This document shows positions 16,544 through 25,468 of a stretch of 64,000 nucleotides of DNA, one piece after another. Each line of letters begins with the position of its first letter. Positions within the stretch are counted from its first letter, which is position 1. The stretch comes from Parabacteroides merdae ATCC 43184 (GTDB lineage: Bacteria; Bacteroidota; Bacteroidia; Bacteroidales; Tannerellaceae): positions 62,001 through 126,000 of the forward strand of contig NZ_CP102286.1 in assembly GCF_025151215.1 (NCBI RefSeq), written 5' to 3'. The notes beneath the pieces are model-generated. The model was not told the origin of the DNA and made no database searches. It saw only the letters and a list, made by a program, of their open reading frames with translations. The position numbers and the translations under genes were made by a program.

Positions 16544-18409
16544 ATGGCAGAATTAAAAGAAAAACTTTTCTCAGAATTCGCACCTGTGTCTACTGAAGAG
16601 TGGATGGCGAAGATTACGGCCGACCTGAAAGGGGTTCCGTTTGAGAAAAAGCTTGTTTGGAAGACAGGCGAAGGATTTAATGTGAATCCTTTCTATCGTG
16701 CAGAAGACATCGAAGGTTTGAAGACTACCGAGTCTCTTCCCGGTGAATTCCCTTATGTTCGCGGAACAAAGAAGGACAACGATTGGAAGGTGCGCCAGAA
16801 CATCGAAGTCACCTGTTTCAAAGGTGCTAATGAAAAAGCCCTTGACATCCTGAATAAGGGTGTGACGTCTCTTGGCTTCATCATTAAGGGAAGCGACGTA
16901 AACGCTGAAAACATTGCTACCTTACTTGACGGGATTTGTCCTGAGTGTGTGGAACTGAATTTCAATACTTGCAACTGCAAGGCTGAAATGCTGATCGGTA
17001 TTCTCGCCGACTATTTCAAAGGCAAAGGCGCAGACCTGGAAAAATGCAAAGGGTCTGTAAACTACGACCCGTTCAAGAAACCTCTGGTAAAAGGTAAGGA
17101 AAATGAAAACTGGGTGGAAGCTGCTGCCGCTGTGCTCAAAGCGGGTGCTGCTCTGCCGGGTTACAAAGTATTGGCAGTGAATGCCTTCTACTTCAACAAT
17201 GCAGGTGCTTATATCTCTCAGGAGTTGGGATATGCATTGGCTTGGGGAAACGAACTGCTGGCTAAGCTGACCGAGGCAGGCCTGGACGCTACGGAAGTGA
17301 CCAAGAAGATCAAATTCAATTTCGGTATCAGCTCCAACTACTTCATGGAAATCGCCAAGTTCCGTGCCGCTCGTTGGCTGTGGGCAGAAATCGTTGCCGC
17401 CTACAACCCTGCTTGCCAGTGCGCTTGCAAGATGCATGTTCATGCACAGACTTCGGAATGGAACATGACGGTTTATGATGCTCACGTAAACTTGCTGCGT
17501 TCACAGACGGAAGCCATGTCTGCTGCTCTTGCCGGTGTCGATTCGATCACGGTTCGTCCGTTCGACAAGACTTATCAGACTCCGGACGACTTCTCCGAAC
17601 GTATAGCCCGCAACCAGCAGTTGTTGTTGAAGGAAGAATGTCATTTGGATAAGGTTGTCGATCCTTCTGCCGGTTCTTATTATGTGGAAGTTTTGACAAA
17701 CTCTCTGGCTGATGTAGCCTGGAAGTTGTTCTTGGAAGTGGAAGATAAAGGCGGTTTTGGTGCGGAAGTCGCTTCCGGCGAAATCCAGAAAGCAGTTAAT
17801 GCATCCAACGAAGCCCGCAAGAAAGCAGTCGCTACCCGTCGTGAAATCCTGTTAGGAACCAACCAGTTCCCGAACTTCAACGAAGTGGCTGCCGAAAAGA
17901 TCCAGAACGAAGCTGCCGGTTGCTGCTGTGGTGGTGGTCACAATTGCGGTGAAGCGACTATCACGGCTCTCGATTTCTCACGGGGTGCTTCGGAATTTGA
18001 AGCTTTGCGTCTGGCAACGGAAAAGAGCGGCAAGACTCCGAAAGTATTCATGCTGACGATCGGTAACCTGGCTATGCGCCTGGCTCGTTCTCAGTTCTCA
18101 AGCAACTTCTTTGCTTGTGCAGGATATAAGGTCATTGATAACTTAGGCTTCGATACGGTTGAAGCCGGTGTGGAAGCCGCTGTTGAGGCTGGTGCTGAAA
18201 TCGTGGTTCTTTGCTCAAGCGATGATGAATATGCAGAATTGGCTCCTGCTGCTTACAAGGCTTTGGCCGGAAGAGCAGAATTTGTTGTAGCCGGTATGCC
18301 TGCTTGCATGGAAGATCTGAAAGCAGTAGGCATCGACCAATATGTAAATGTAAAGAGCAACGTGCTTGAGACATTGAAAGCTTTCAACGTAAAATTAGGA
18401 ATTAATTGA
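16544..18409 (+). CDS. mutA: Methylmalonyl-CoA mutase, small subunit
   Basis: A 621-residue beta subunit of the heterodimeric B12-dependent mutase, which interconverts succinyl-CoA and methylmalonyl-CoA in propionate formation. The TIM-barrel region carries LGYALAWGNELLAKLTEAG and NYFMEIAKFRAARWLW. The C-terminal flavodoxin-like domain lacks the DxHxxG cobalamin motif, as expected for the non-catalytic subunit. Odd feature: a Cys/His-rich stretch CCCGGGHNCGE near 462-472, between the two domains, that might bind a metal. mutB follows after 95 bp and is probably in the same operon. Confidence 0.96.
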   Translation: MAELKEKLFSEFAPVSTEEWMAKITADLKGVPFEKKLVWKTGEGFNVNPFYRAEDIEGLKTTESLPGEFPYVRGTKKDNDWKVRQNIEVTCFKGANEKALDILNKGVTSLGFIIKGSDVNAENIATLLDGICPECVELNFNTCNCKAEMLIGILADYFKGKGADLEKCKGSVNYDPFKKPLVKGKENENWVEAAAAVLKAGAALPGYKVLAVNAFYFNNAGAYISQELGYALAWGNELLAKLTEAGLDATEVTKKIKFNFGISSNYFMEIAKFRAARWLWAEIVAAYNPACQCACKMHVHAQTSEWNMTVYDAHVNLLRSQTEAMSAALAGVDSITVRPFDKTYQTPDDFSERIARNQQLLLKEECHLDKVVDPSAGSYYVEVLTNSLADVAWKLFLEVEDKGGFGAEVASGEIQKAVNASNEARKKAVATRREILLGTNQFPNFNEVAAEKIQNEAAGCCCGGGHNCGEATITALDFSRGASEFEALRLATEKSGKTPKVFMLTIGNLAMRLARSQFSSNFFACAGYKVIDNLGFDTVEAGVEAAVEAGAEIVVLCSSDDEYAELAPAAYKALAGRAEFVVAGMPACMEDLKAVGIDQYVNVKSNVLETLKAFNVKLGIN

Positions 18410-18410
18410 T

Positions 18411-18480
18411 TTATGATTTATGATTTATAATTTATGATTGGCAGTTCGTTGCCATGAATCATAAATCGCAAATCATAAAT
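18411..18480. repeat. AT-rich inverted repeat between mutA and mutB
   Basis: Repeated ATTTATGATT words at 18411-18439 face AATCATAAAT at 18457-18466 and 18471-18480. GGCA/TGCC at 18440-18443 and 18450-18453 extend the inner hairpin. The same word builds the longer inverted repeat at 44710-44770, so this looks like a dispersed element lying within the mutAB operon. Confidence 0.75.
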
Positions 18481-18504
18481 GGTGAATCTCAAATCATCAG
18501 AGAT

Positions 18505-20655
18505 ATGAGACCAAATTTTAAAAACATAGATATAAAGAATGCCGGTTTTGCAGCTACTAATGCTGCCGAATGGGCAAAAGCCAATGGCATCGAGGCCAAT
18601 TGGAAAACCCCCGAGCACATCGAGGTGAAACCCGTATATACTAAAGAAGACCTGGAAGGTATGGAACATCTGAACTATGCTTCCGGTCTGCCTCCTTATT
18701 TGCGTGGTCCGTATAGCGGCATGTACGCTATGCGTCCCTGGACAATCCGCCAGTATGCAGGTTTCTCAACTGCTGAAGAGTCCAACGCATTCTACCGTCG
18801 TAACCTGGCTTCCGGCCAGAAAGGTCTGTCTGTCGCTTTCGACCTTCCGACGCACCGTGGTTATGATGCCGACAACGAACGTGTGGTAGGTGATGTCGGT
18901 AAAGCCGGTGTTTCTATCTGTTCGTTGGAAAACATGAAAGTTTTGTTCGATGGTATTCCTTTGAATAAGATGTCTGTATCCATGACAATGAACGGTGCCG
19001 TACTTCCTGTACTGGCATTCTATATCAATGCCGGTTTGGAACAGGGCGCCAAGTTGGAAGAGATGGCCGGTACGATCCAAAACGATATCCTGAAAGAATT
19101 CATGGTGCGTAACACTTATATCTACCCGCCTGAATTCTCCATGCGTATCATTGCCGATATCTTCGAATACACTTCTCAGAAGATGCCGAAGTTCAACTCC
19201 ATCTCCATCTCCGGTTACCACATGCAGGAAGCAGGTGCGACGGCCGATATCGAAATGGCTTATACGCTTTGCGACGGTCTTGAATATCTTCGTGCCGGTG
19301 TGAATGCAGGTATCGATATCGATGCTTTCGCTCCGCGTCTGTCCTTCTTCTGGGCGATCGGTGTGAACCATTTCATGGAAATCGCCAAGATGCGTGCTGC
19401 ACGTATGTTGTGGGCGAAGATCGTGAAGAGCTTCGGTGCCAAGAACCCGAAATCTCTGGCTTTGCGTACTCACTGCCAGACTTCTGGTTGGTCGTTGACC
19501 GAACAGGATCCGTTCAACAACGTTGGCCGTACTTGTATTGAAGCTATGGCTGCCGCTTTGGGGCACACGCAGTCTTTGCACACGAACGCATTGGACGAAG
19601 CGATCGCTTTGCCGACAGACTTCTCTGCACGTATCGCTCGTAACACTCAGATTTATATCCAGGAAGAAACAAAGATCTGTAAGGAAATCGACCCGTGGGC
19701 TGGTTCTTACTATGTGGAATCTCTGACGAACGAATTGGTTCATAAAGGCTGGGCTTTGATCCAGGAGATCGAAAGCATGGGTGGTATGGCGAAAGCTATC
19801 GAAACCGGTCTGCCCAAGATGCGCATCGAAGAAGCGGCTGCCCGTACGCAGGCTCGGATCGACTCCGGTATCCAGACAATCGTTGGTGTGAACAAATATC
19901 GTCTGCCGAAGGAAGATCCGATCGATATCCTTGAAATCGATAATACTGCCGTTCGTAACGAGCAGATCGAACTGCTGAAAGAACTGCGTGCCAACCGTGA
20001 TGAAGAAGCCGTACAGAAAGCATTGGCCGACATCACGGAATGTGTTCGTACGAAGAAAGGCAACTTGCTGGAACTGGCTGTCAAGGCAGCCGGCTTGCGT
20101 GCATCACTGGGAGAAATCTCCGATGCTTGCGAAGTTGTAGTAGGTCGTTATAAAGCAATCATCAGAACTATATCAGGCGTGTATTCATCAGAAACTAAGA
20201 AAGATGCAGACTTCCAGAAGGCTTGTGAGCTGACTGCCGAGTTTGCCAAGAAAGAAGGTCGCCAGCCGCGTATCATGATCGCTAAGATGGGTCAGGACGG
20301 ACACGACCGTGGTGCTAAAGTTGTAGCTACAGGTTATGCAGACTGTGGTTTCGACGTGGATATGGGACCGTTGTTCCAGACTCCGGCCGAAGCTGCCCGC
20401 CAGGCTGTAGAAAACGACGTTCACGTAATGGGTGTTTCTTCTTTGGCTGCCGGACACAAGACTTTGGTTCCGCAGGTGATCGAAGAACTGAAGAAGTTAG
20501 GACGCGAAGATATCATCGTGATAGCTGGTGGCGTTATTCCTGCACAGGATTATGACTTCCTGTACAAGGCAGGCGTTGCTGCCATCTTTGGTCCGGGTAC
20601 TTCTGTGTCGAAGGCTGCCGTTCAGATCTTGGAAATCCTGTTAGGTGAAGAATAA
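18505..20655 (+). CDS. mutB: Methylmalonyl-CoA mutase, large catalytic subunit
   Basis: The catalytic alpha subunit of methylmalonyl-CoA mutase, about 716 residues. The barrel contains [18 protein letters not shown] and [13 protein letters not shown]. The C-terminal cobalamin domain has the DGHDRG (DxHxxG) motif whose His coordinates cobalt, followed by [12 protein letters not shown] and the IAGGVIP loop. The start at 18505 ([11 protein letters not shown]) is preferred to an in-frame ATG at 18454, because the intervening codons are made of the AT-rich repeat. It partners with MutA in the succinate-propionate route. A strong terminator follows at 20687-20724. Confidence 0.97.
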   Translation: MRPNFKNIDIKNAGFAATNAAEWAKANGIEANWKTPEHIEVKPVYTKEDLEGMEHLNYASGLPPYLRGPYSGMYAMRPWTIRQYAGFSTAEESNAFYRRNLASGQKGLSVAFDLPTHRGYDADNERVVGDVGKAGVSICSLENMKVLFDGIPLNKMSVSMTMNGAVLPVLAFYINAGLEQGAKLEEMAGTIQNDILKEFMVRNTYIYPPEFSMRIIADIFEYTSQKMPKFNSISISGYHMQEAGATADIEMAYTLCDGLEYLRAGVNAGIDIDAFAPRLSFFWAIGVNHFMEIAKMRAARMLWAKIVKSFGAKNPKSLALRTHCQTSGWSLTEQDPFNNVGRTCIEAMAAALGHTQSLHTNALDEAIALPTDFSARIARNTQIYIQEETKICKEIDPWAGSYYVESLTNELVHKGWALIQEIESMGGMAKAIETGLPKMRIEEAAARTQARIDSGIQTIVGVNKYRLPKEDPIDILEIDNTAVRNEQIELLKELRANRDEEAVQKALADITECVRTKKGNLLELAVKAAGLRASLGEISDACEVVVGRYKAIIRTISGVYSSETKKDADFQKACELTAEFAKKEGRQPRIMIAKMGQDGHDRGAKVVATGYADCGFDVDMGPLFQTPAEAARQAVENDVHVMGVSSLAAGHKTLVPQVIEELKKLGREDIIVIAGGVIPAQDYDFLYKAGVAAIFGPGTSVSKAAVQILEILLGEE

Positions 20656-20686
20656 TAGCTGTAAATTTTTTATTATAATATAGTAG

Positions 20687-20724
20687 ACTGCGTAGCTTTC
20701 GATGGAGAGTTACGCAGTTTTTTT
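20687..20724 (+). terminator. Intrinsic terminator of mutAB
   Basis: ACTGCGTA (20687-20694) pairs with TACGCAGT (20711-20718) and is followed by a run of Ts. Confidence 0.88.
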
Positions 20725-21002
20725 ATTACCATTATAAGTATTGATATGAACAAACAAGCAAAACTAAAACAAGATCAGGATGTGGCAAAAGATGATTTAA
20801 CTATCATACTATCATATCCACATGTATATCGGTTTAAGCCAATATGTTATGGCATGATAGTTGCTGTTTTGAACTGCCATTCATCTGTCATAACCATCAT
20901 GGAGAAAAACGATAATATCCTGTGTATCAATTATACGATAAAAACAGGGACCGTCCGGGAACAGGTGCAAAACCTGTTAAAGCGGCTTCTTTTTTCATCA
21001 AG

Positions 21003-21139
21003 ACAGGCTTTTCTTTTGTCAAAAACAGCTTGCAAAGCCGCTTGAGACCCGGGTGTACCCACCACAGAGGCCCGGGTGTGGGAGAGGTGCAGACCCGGGT
21101 CTGCGCGAGGCCTTTGCGGGGGTGTGGGGATGTTTATCT
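21003..21139. repeat. 23-bp periodic array, CCCGGGTGT core
   Basis: CCCGGGTGT starts at 21048 and 21071, CCCGGGTCT at 21094 and CGGGGGTGT at 21117; each step is exactly 23 bp. Two looser ACAG units precede at 21003 and 21025 (22 bp apart, then 23 bp to the first GC-rich unit). The GC-rich core contains the palindrome CCCGGG. The locus is far more GC-rich than its surroundings. Confidence 0.8.
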
Positions 21140-21302
21140 GCTGTGTTGGATGCGTTTTTATGCCCTGTTTTTGCATCTTTTCCGGCGAAAAAGGTCGTTT
21201 TATATTTAAACGCCTCCGTTTTGTCGATGGTTATTATTTGAACATTCTTCTCGATTCGTTGCTTACTCATTAATAATGGTTATATTTGTGCCATAAGTAA
21301 TA

Positions 21303-22826
21303 GTGAATAAAGCAAAAAAGGAAGAGTCGGATTTGGAAATCAGGAAAGAGATGGAGAGAAGGGTGTTGCAGGATAGGCCTATTCGCTTTGACTGGGTCAT
21401 CAAACGTTTGTTGTACCGGAAGGCCAACTTCAATGTGCTCAATGGTTTTGCCGTCCTCGCGGGATTGCTGGCTATCCTTTTGCTTGTACCGTCTTGTACG
21501 ACGGAGGATGAGGTTCCGGATCTCTCCGACGAGGGTACGAATGGTTGGATCTATAAGATTATGGCGGATTACTATTTGTGGAATGAGGATATGCCCGGCA
21601 AAGGAAATTTGAACTTCTCACAATCTCCAGATAAGTTCTTCGATTCATTGTTGTCTGATCAGGATGGCGTAAAATACGGAGACGGATGGCTCACTTTTTC
21701 CCGGATAGAGAAAAAGGAAGAGGAGACGAAATCTGTTTCGGAGTCCGATTCGTATGGTTTTGAGTTTGCATCATATAAAAACGGCAACCTTTATTATGCC
21801 TGGGTTTTATATGTCTTGCCTGGCTCTCCTGCTGCCGAGGCCGGATTGGAACGGGGGGACTGGATTATTGCCGTTGGTAGTGAGACTCCGAATGTGACGA
21901 ACTTGTCTGCTTTTTATAGCGGAGGTGAAACTACTTTCTTATTGGCAGATGCGGTAAGAAAAGGCAATGAGGTCACTTTTTATAAAAGAAAAACTATTTC
22001 GGTTGCAGCTTCCCGTGCAGTGGAAGACACGCCTTTTCTGAAAGATTCTGTCTATACGGTGGGTGGCAAGAAGGTTGGTTATTTGGTTTACAACAGTTTT
22101 TCTTCCGGTCCGGACGATGAAAGTACAATCTATGACGACCGGATGAAACAGGTCTTTGCCGGGTTTAAGGTTGAAAATGTGGACGAGTTTATATTGGATT
22201 TGCGATATAATCAGGGAGGTTTGGTCACTTGTGCGCAGTTGATGACCTCTCTTCTGGCTCCGGCCGATGCTTTGGGTAAGACATTCTGTATTATGGAGCA
22301 TAACGAAAAGCAATCAAAAAGTGATGAAACTTTGCTGTTGAGAAAAAATTCTGAAATAGGAAATGCTAATCTGGACTTGAAACGCATTTACGTGCTGACA
22401 GGAAGTGTGACCGCATCTGCTTCGGAAGCCGTGATCAATTGCCTGATCCCTTATCTTACCCGTAGTAACATTACGATCATAGGAGAAAAAACGATTGGCA
22501 AGCGGGTGGGCAGCAACACTTTCGGAACCAAAGAAAAATATGGCTGGCTGTTGCATCCGATTACATTACGCATTTATAATGCCGATCACGAAGCTGACTA
22601 TGCAAATGGTTTTGAACCGGATGTGAAGATCGAGGAACTGGTTATAGGAAATGATTTGTTGCCCTTCGGAGATACGAACGAGAGGCTGCTGAGTGAGGCG
22701 CTTTCGCGGATAAGCGGATTGAAGAGCCTGCCGGTACATGCGGAAAGCGAAGGTCGTATTTTGCTCACCCCGTCATCTCTCGAAAGAAAACAAACGAAAG
22801 GTCTTATCTTCGAGGAGGGAAAATAA
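21303..22826 (+). CDS. S41-family (C-terminal processing type) peptidase, odd N-terminus
   Basis: A lipobox (LVPSC) near residue 64, a PDZ-like region (PGSPAAEAGLERGDWI), and the S41 catalytic elements: Ser in TASASEA and Lys in GEKTIGKR. It should cleave proteins in the periplasm as a membrane-anchored serine peptidase. A GTG at 21303 gives about 45 residues before the hydrophobic segment, including RPIRFDWVIKRLLYRKANF, which looks like the start of an Rpn/PD-(D/E)XK transposase-family protein rather than of a peptidase. A later GTG at residue 45 would give a normal lipoprotein signal. The start is therefore unsure. Confidence 0.85.
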   Translation: MNKAKKEESDLEIRKEMERRVLQDRPIRFDWVIKRLLYRKANFNVLNGFAVLAGLLAILLLVPSCTTEDEVPDLSDEGTNGWIYKIMADYYLWNEDMPGKGNLNFSQSPDKFFDSLLSDQDGVKYGDGWLTFSRIEKKEEETKSVSESDSYGFEFASYKNGNLYYAWVLYVLPGSPAAEAGLERGDWIIAVGSETPNVTNLSAFYSGGETTFLLADAVRKGNEVTFYKRKTISVAASRAVEDTPFLKDSVYTVGGKKVGYLVYNSFSSGPDDESTIYDDRMKQVFAGFKVENVDEFILDLRYNQGGLVTCAQLMTSLLAPADALGKTFCIMEHNEKQSKSDETLLLRKNSEIGNANLDLKRIYVLTGSVTASASEAVINCLIPYLTRSNITIIGEKTIGKRVGSNTFGTKEKYGWLLHPITLRIYNADHEADYANGFEPDVKIEELVIGNDLLPFGDTNERLLSEALSRISGLKSLPVHAESEGRILLTPSSLERKQTKGLIFEEGK

Positions 22827-22965
22827 GGCCTCTTGTGCCGTCTATGCTTGAAGGTCTTCTGCCAGCTTGGTTTTATTTTTGATATACTTACAAAGATATT
22901 TTTCTCTTCCGGCAAAAGCTCATATTTTATCCTTATTTTTGTTTCCGGTATCAACTAATTACGTT

Positions 22966-24432
22966 ATGAAAATGATAAATTGCTTCATTCCGTTCCTTTC
23001 TTTACCCCAGGCCAGGCAAACCGTAAGAGCGTTGGGGTTATGTGACCGGATAAAGAATATCTACTTGTTAGCGACGGAAAAGATTCCCGATGAGGTCGAG
23101 GGTTGTGAGATGCTGATGATCGATTCGCCCGCCAGTACCGCTACTTTTCGGACGATTGCTTTACATGCAGATACGGCCTATACATTGTTATATACCAAAT
23201 ATACGGCATTCGAGCCGGGGCAGTTCGCCTTCGAACGCCTGTTGGCTATTGCCGGCGATACGAATGCCGGAATGCTTTATGCGGATCGTTACCTGTTAAA
23301 AAACGGCAACAGCCAACAGGCTCCTGTCATAGACTATCAGAAAGGAAGCTTGCGTGATGATTTTGATTTCGGCTCCCTGCTGTTTTTCCGTTCGTCCGTT
23401 TTGAAGCAGGCGGTCCGGGCGATGGATGCTGATTACCGTTTTGCCGGGCTGTATGACCTTCGCCTTCGTGTCTCGGAGCTGGCCGAACTGGTTCATGTCA
23501 ATGAATATTTGTACTCGGAAGTGGAGACGGATATCCGCAAGAGCGGAGAGAAGTTGTTCGATTATGTTGATCCGAAAAACCGGGCGGTGCAGATCGAGAT
23601 GGAAGCTGTTTGTACGGCCTACCTGAAACGGGTCGGCGGTTATCTTGCCCCGGACTTTGAACCGGTCACCTTCGATGCTGGCGGTTTCGAGCAGGAAGCC
23701 TCCGTTATCATCCCGGTCCGCAACCGTATCCGTACGATAGAAGATGCTATCCGTTCCGTGCTGGCACAAAAAACGACCTTCCGCTTTAATCTGATTATTG
23801 TGGATAACCATTCGACAGACGGAACTTCCGAAGCGATCGAAAAATATACCGCAGACGGACGTGTGGTTCATTTGGTTCCGGAACGTTCCGATCTGGGGAT
23901 CGGCGGTTGCTGGAACGTGGGTGTGCATCATCCGGCTTGTGGCAAGTTTGCCGTCCAGCTCGATAGCGACGATGTATATAGCGGTCCTGATACGTTGCAG
24001 AAGATCGTTGATGCTTTTTACGAACAGAACTGCGCGATGGTTGTCGGAACCTATCGGATGACCGATTTCAAGATGAACGAAATACCGCCCGGCATCATCG
24101 ACCATCGGGAGTGGACGCTTGAAAACGGACGTAACAATGCGCTCCGCATCAACGGTCTGGGAGCTCCCCGTGCCTTTTATACACCTGTGCTCCGGAGGAT
24201 CAACCTTCCGAATACAAGCTATGGAGAAGATTATGCTTTGGGGCTGCGAATCTCCCGCACCTGGCGTATCGGGCGCATCTATGATGTCCTTTACCTCTGC
24301 CGCCGCTGGGAAGACAATTCGGATGCCGCGCTCGATGTCGTGAAAATGAACGGACATAATACCTACAAAGACCGTATTCGTACTTGGGAATTGCAGGCGC
24401 GGATTGCCTTGAACGCTCATTCGCCCAAATGA
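22966..24432 (+). CDS. Family 2 glycosyltransferase with N-terminal extension
   Basis: The GT-A domain occupies the second half: VIIPVRNRIRTIEDAIRSVL, then VDNHSTDGTSEAI, then a DxD-type QLDSDDVY and the acceptor part with NTSYGEDYALGLRISR. About 245 residues before it form a second nucleotide-sugar-transferase-like region (ETAYTLLYTKYTAF-type spacing), perhaps degenerate. The start at 22966 (MKMINCFIPFLSL) is chosen over an upstream frame that lacks coding character. The sugar donor and acceptor are unknown. It is followed 100 bp later by the DUF4922 gene, and such pairs recur in Bacteroidetes. Confidence 0.85.
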   Translation: MKMINCFIPFLSLPQARQTVRALGLCDRIKNIYLLATEKIPDEVEGCEMLMIDSPASTATFRTIALHADTAYTLLYTKYTAFEPGQFAFERLLAIAGDTNAGMLYADRYLLKNGNSQQAPVIDYQKGSLRDDFDFGSLLFFRSSVLKQAVRAMDADYRFAGLYDLRLRVSELAELVHVNEYLYSEVETDIRKSGEKLFDYVDPKNRAVQIEMEAVCTAYLKRVGGYLAPDFEPVTFDAGGFEQEASVIIPVRNRIRTIEDAIRSVLAQKTTFRFNLIIVDNHSTDGTSEAIEKYTADGRVVHLVPERSDLGIGGCWNVGVHHPACGKFAVQLDSDDVYSGPDTLQKIVDAFYEQNCAMVVGTYRMTDFKMNEIPPGIIDHREWTLENGRNNALRINGLGAPRAFYTPVLRRINLPNTSYGEDYALGLRISRTWRIGRIYDVLYLCRRWEDNSDAALDVVKMNGHNTYKDRIRTWELQARIALNAHSPK

Positions 24433-24532
24433 TTTCTTCTTGGTCTTTTGGCTGTTTGCTCACTATGGATTCTTTTTTCACTACATTTGTGTTGCGGGAC
24501 AAGTTGCCGGCAACCATGAAAACACGAAGCTT

Positions 24533-25468
24533 ATGAATGATTTGGAACGAGAAATAGAATTCCTGCTGATAGACCAAAAGCAGGATTGGAAACTGGCAAG
24601 GGAGAATTATGGTTCTTTGACCAATGTGCAGACGCGTTATTTCCAGGATGATTACAGGACAACGATTCTTCAATTTAATCCGGAACGGATTCGTTCTTCC
24701 GCAGCTAAGATCGACAAGGCATCCTTGCTGGCGCGCCCCTGTTTTTTCTGCCATCGGCCGGAAGAACAAAAGGGAGTGACGTATAATGATGCGTTTGAAA
24801 TACTGGTTAATCCATATCCTATTTTCGAAGACCATCTGACCGTTCCCCTGCGTTGGCATGAAAAGCAACAGATAAAGCCTTATTACGAGGATATGCTGGA
24901 CATCGTTTCGGATTTATCTGACTATGCCTTGTTCTATAATGGTCCGAAATGCGGTGCTTCCGCTCCGGATCATATGCATTTCCAAGCTGGAAAGAAAGAG
25001 GAGTTTCCGGTTGTGAGAAATTGGCCGAACTTCCCGAAACAGGTCGTTTGGGAAAGTGAACGGACTGGTTTCTATGCTTCAGTCGATCTCCTTCCGGTCT
25101 GTTTTATCCTAGTGTCGAGGGATAAGGGTGAGGCGGCGGCCGTTTTCGAGTTGTTATACGACATGATGCCGATGGGACCGGAGGATTACGAACCAATGAT
25201 GAACCTGTTGGTCTGGAGGGAGGATGATGTTTGGATTACCTGTATCTTCCCCCGGCGGGAATTGCGTCCATCCTGCTATTATGCCGAGGGAGATGCCAAT
25301 ATTCTCATCAGCCCGGCGACGGTCGAGATGGCCGGTTTATTTGTCGTCCCTTTGGAAAAGGACTTTAAGAAAGTGACATTTGCAGACCTCGAAAAGGTCT
25401 GGGAAGAGGTAAGTATTACGGAGGATGAGGAGAATGAGCTCATCCGGAAAATAAGAGATGAAGCATGA
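24533..25468 (+). CDS. DUF4922 protein, HIT-like nucleotidyltransferase/phosphorylase fold
   Basis: About 311 residues. CGASAPDHMHFQAG matches the H-x-H-x-Q active-site strand of the HIT superfamily branch that includes Ap4A phosphorylase and GDP-hexose phosphorylases. CFFCHRPEEQKG and LVNPYPIFEDHLTVP are the other family blocks. It probably transfers or phosphorolyses a nucleoside-diphosphate compound, but no substrate is established. The ATG at 24533 fits the family start. Its stop overlaps the next gene's start by 4 bp (ATGA), so it is translationally coupled to the transporter. A -7-like TACATTTG is at 24482-24489. Confidence 0.82.
   Translation: MNDLEREIEFLLIDQKQDWKLARENYGSLTNVQTRYFQDDYRTTILQFNPERIRSSAAKIDKASLLARPCFFCHRPEEQKGVTYNDAFEILVNPYPIFEDHLTVPLRWHEKQQIKPYYEDMLDIVSDLSDYALFYNGPKCGASAPDHMHFQAGKKEEFPVVRNWPNFPKQVVWESERTGFYASVDLLPVCFILVSRDKGEAAAVFELLYDMMPMGPEDYEPMMNLLVWREDDVWITCIFPRRELRPSCYYAEGDANILISPATVEMAGLFVVPLEKDFKKVTFADLEKVWEEVSITEDEENELIRKIRDEA

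Larger units (their letters stand above)
20656..21302. other. Long intergenic region with terminator, hairpins and repeat array
   Basis: 647 bp. It starts with the mutB terminator. An inverted repeat pairs AACTATCAT (20799-20807) with ATGATAGTT (20854-20862). Further hairpins are ACAGGT/ACCTGT at 20961-20977 and AGCGGCTT (20981-20988) with AAGCCGCT (21035-21042). The GC-rich 23-bp array follows at 21048-21139. A 99-codon frame at 20746-21045 is built from these repeats and has no recognisable domain, so it is not called. Confidence 0.7.

Noticed and set aside
20746..21045. A 99-codon plus-strand open frame after mutB
   Set aside because: It is composed largely of inverted repeats and array sequence, has no domain-like pattern, and the region looks non-coding.
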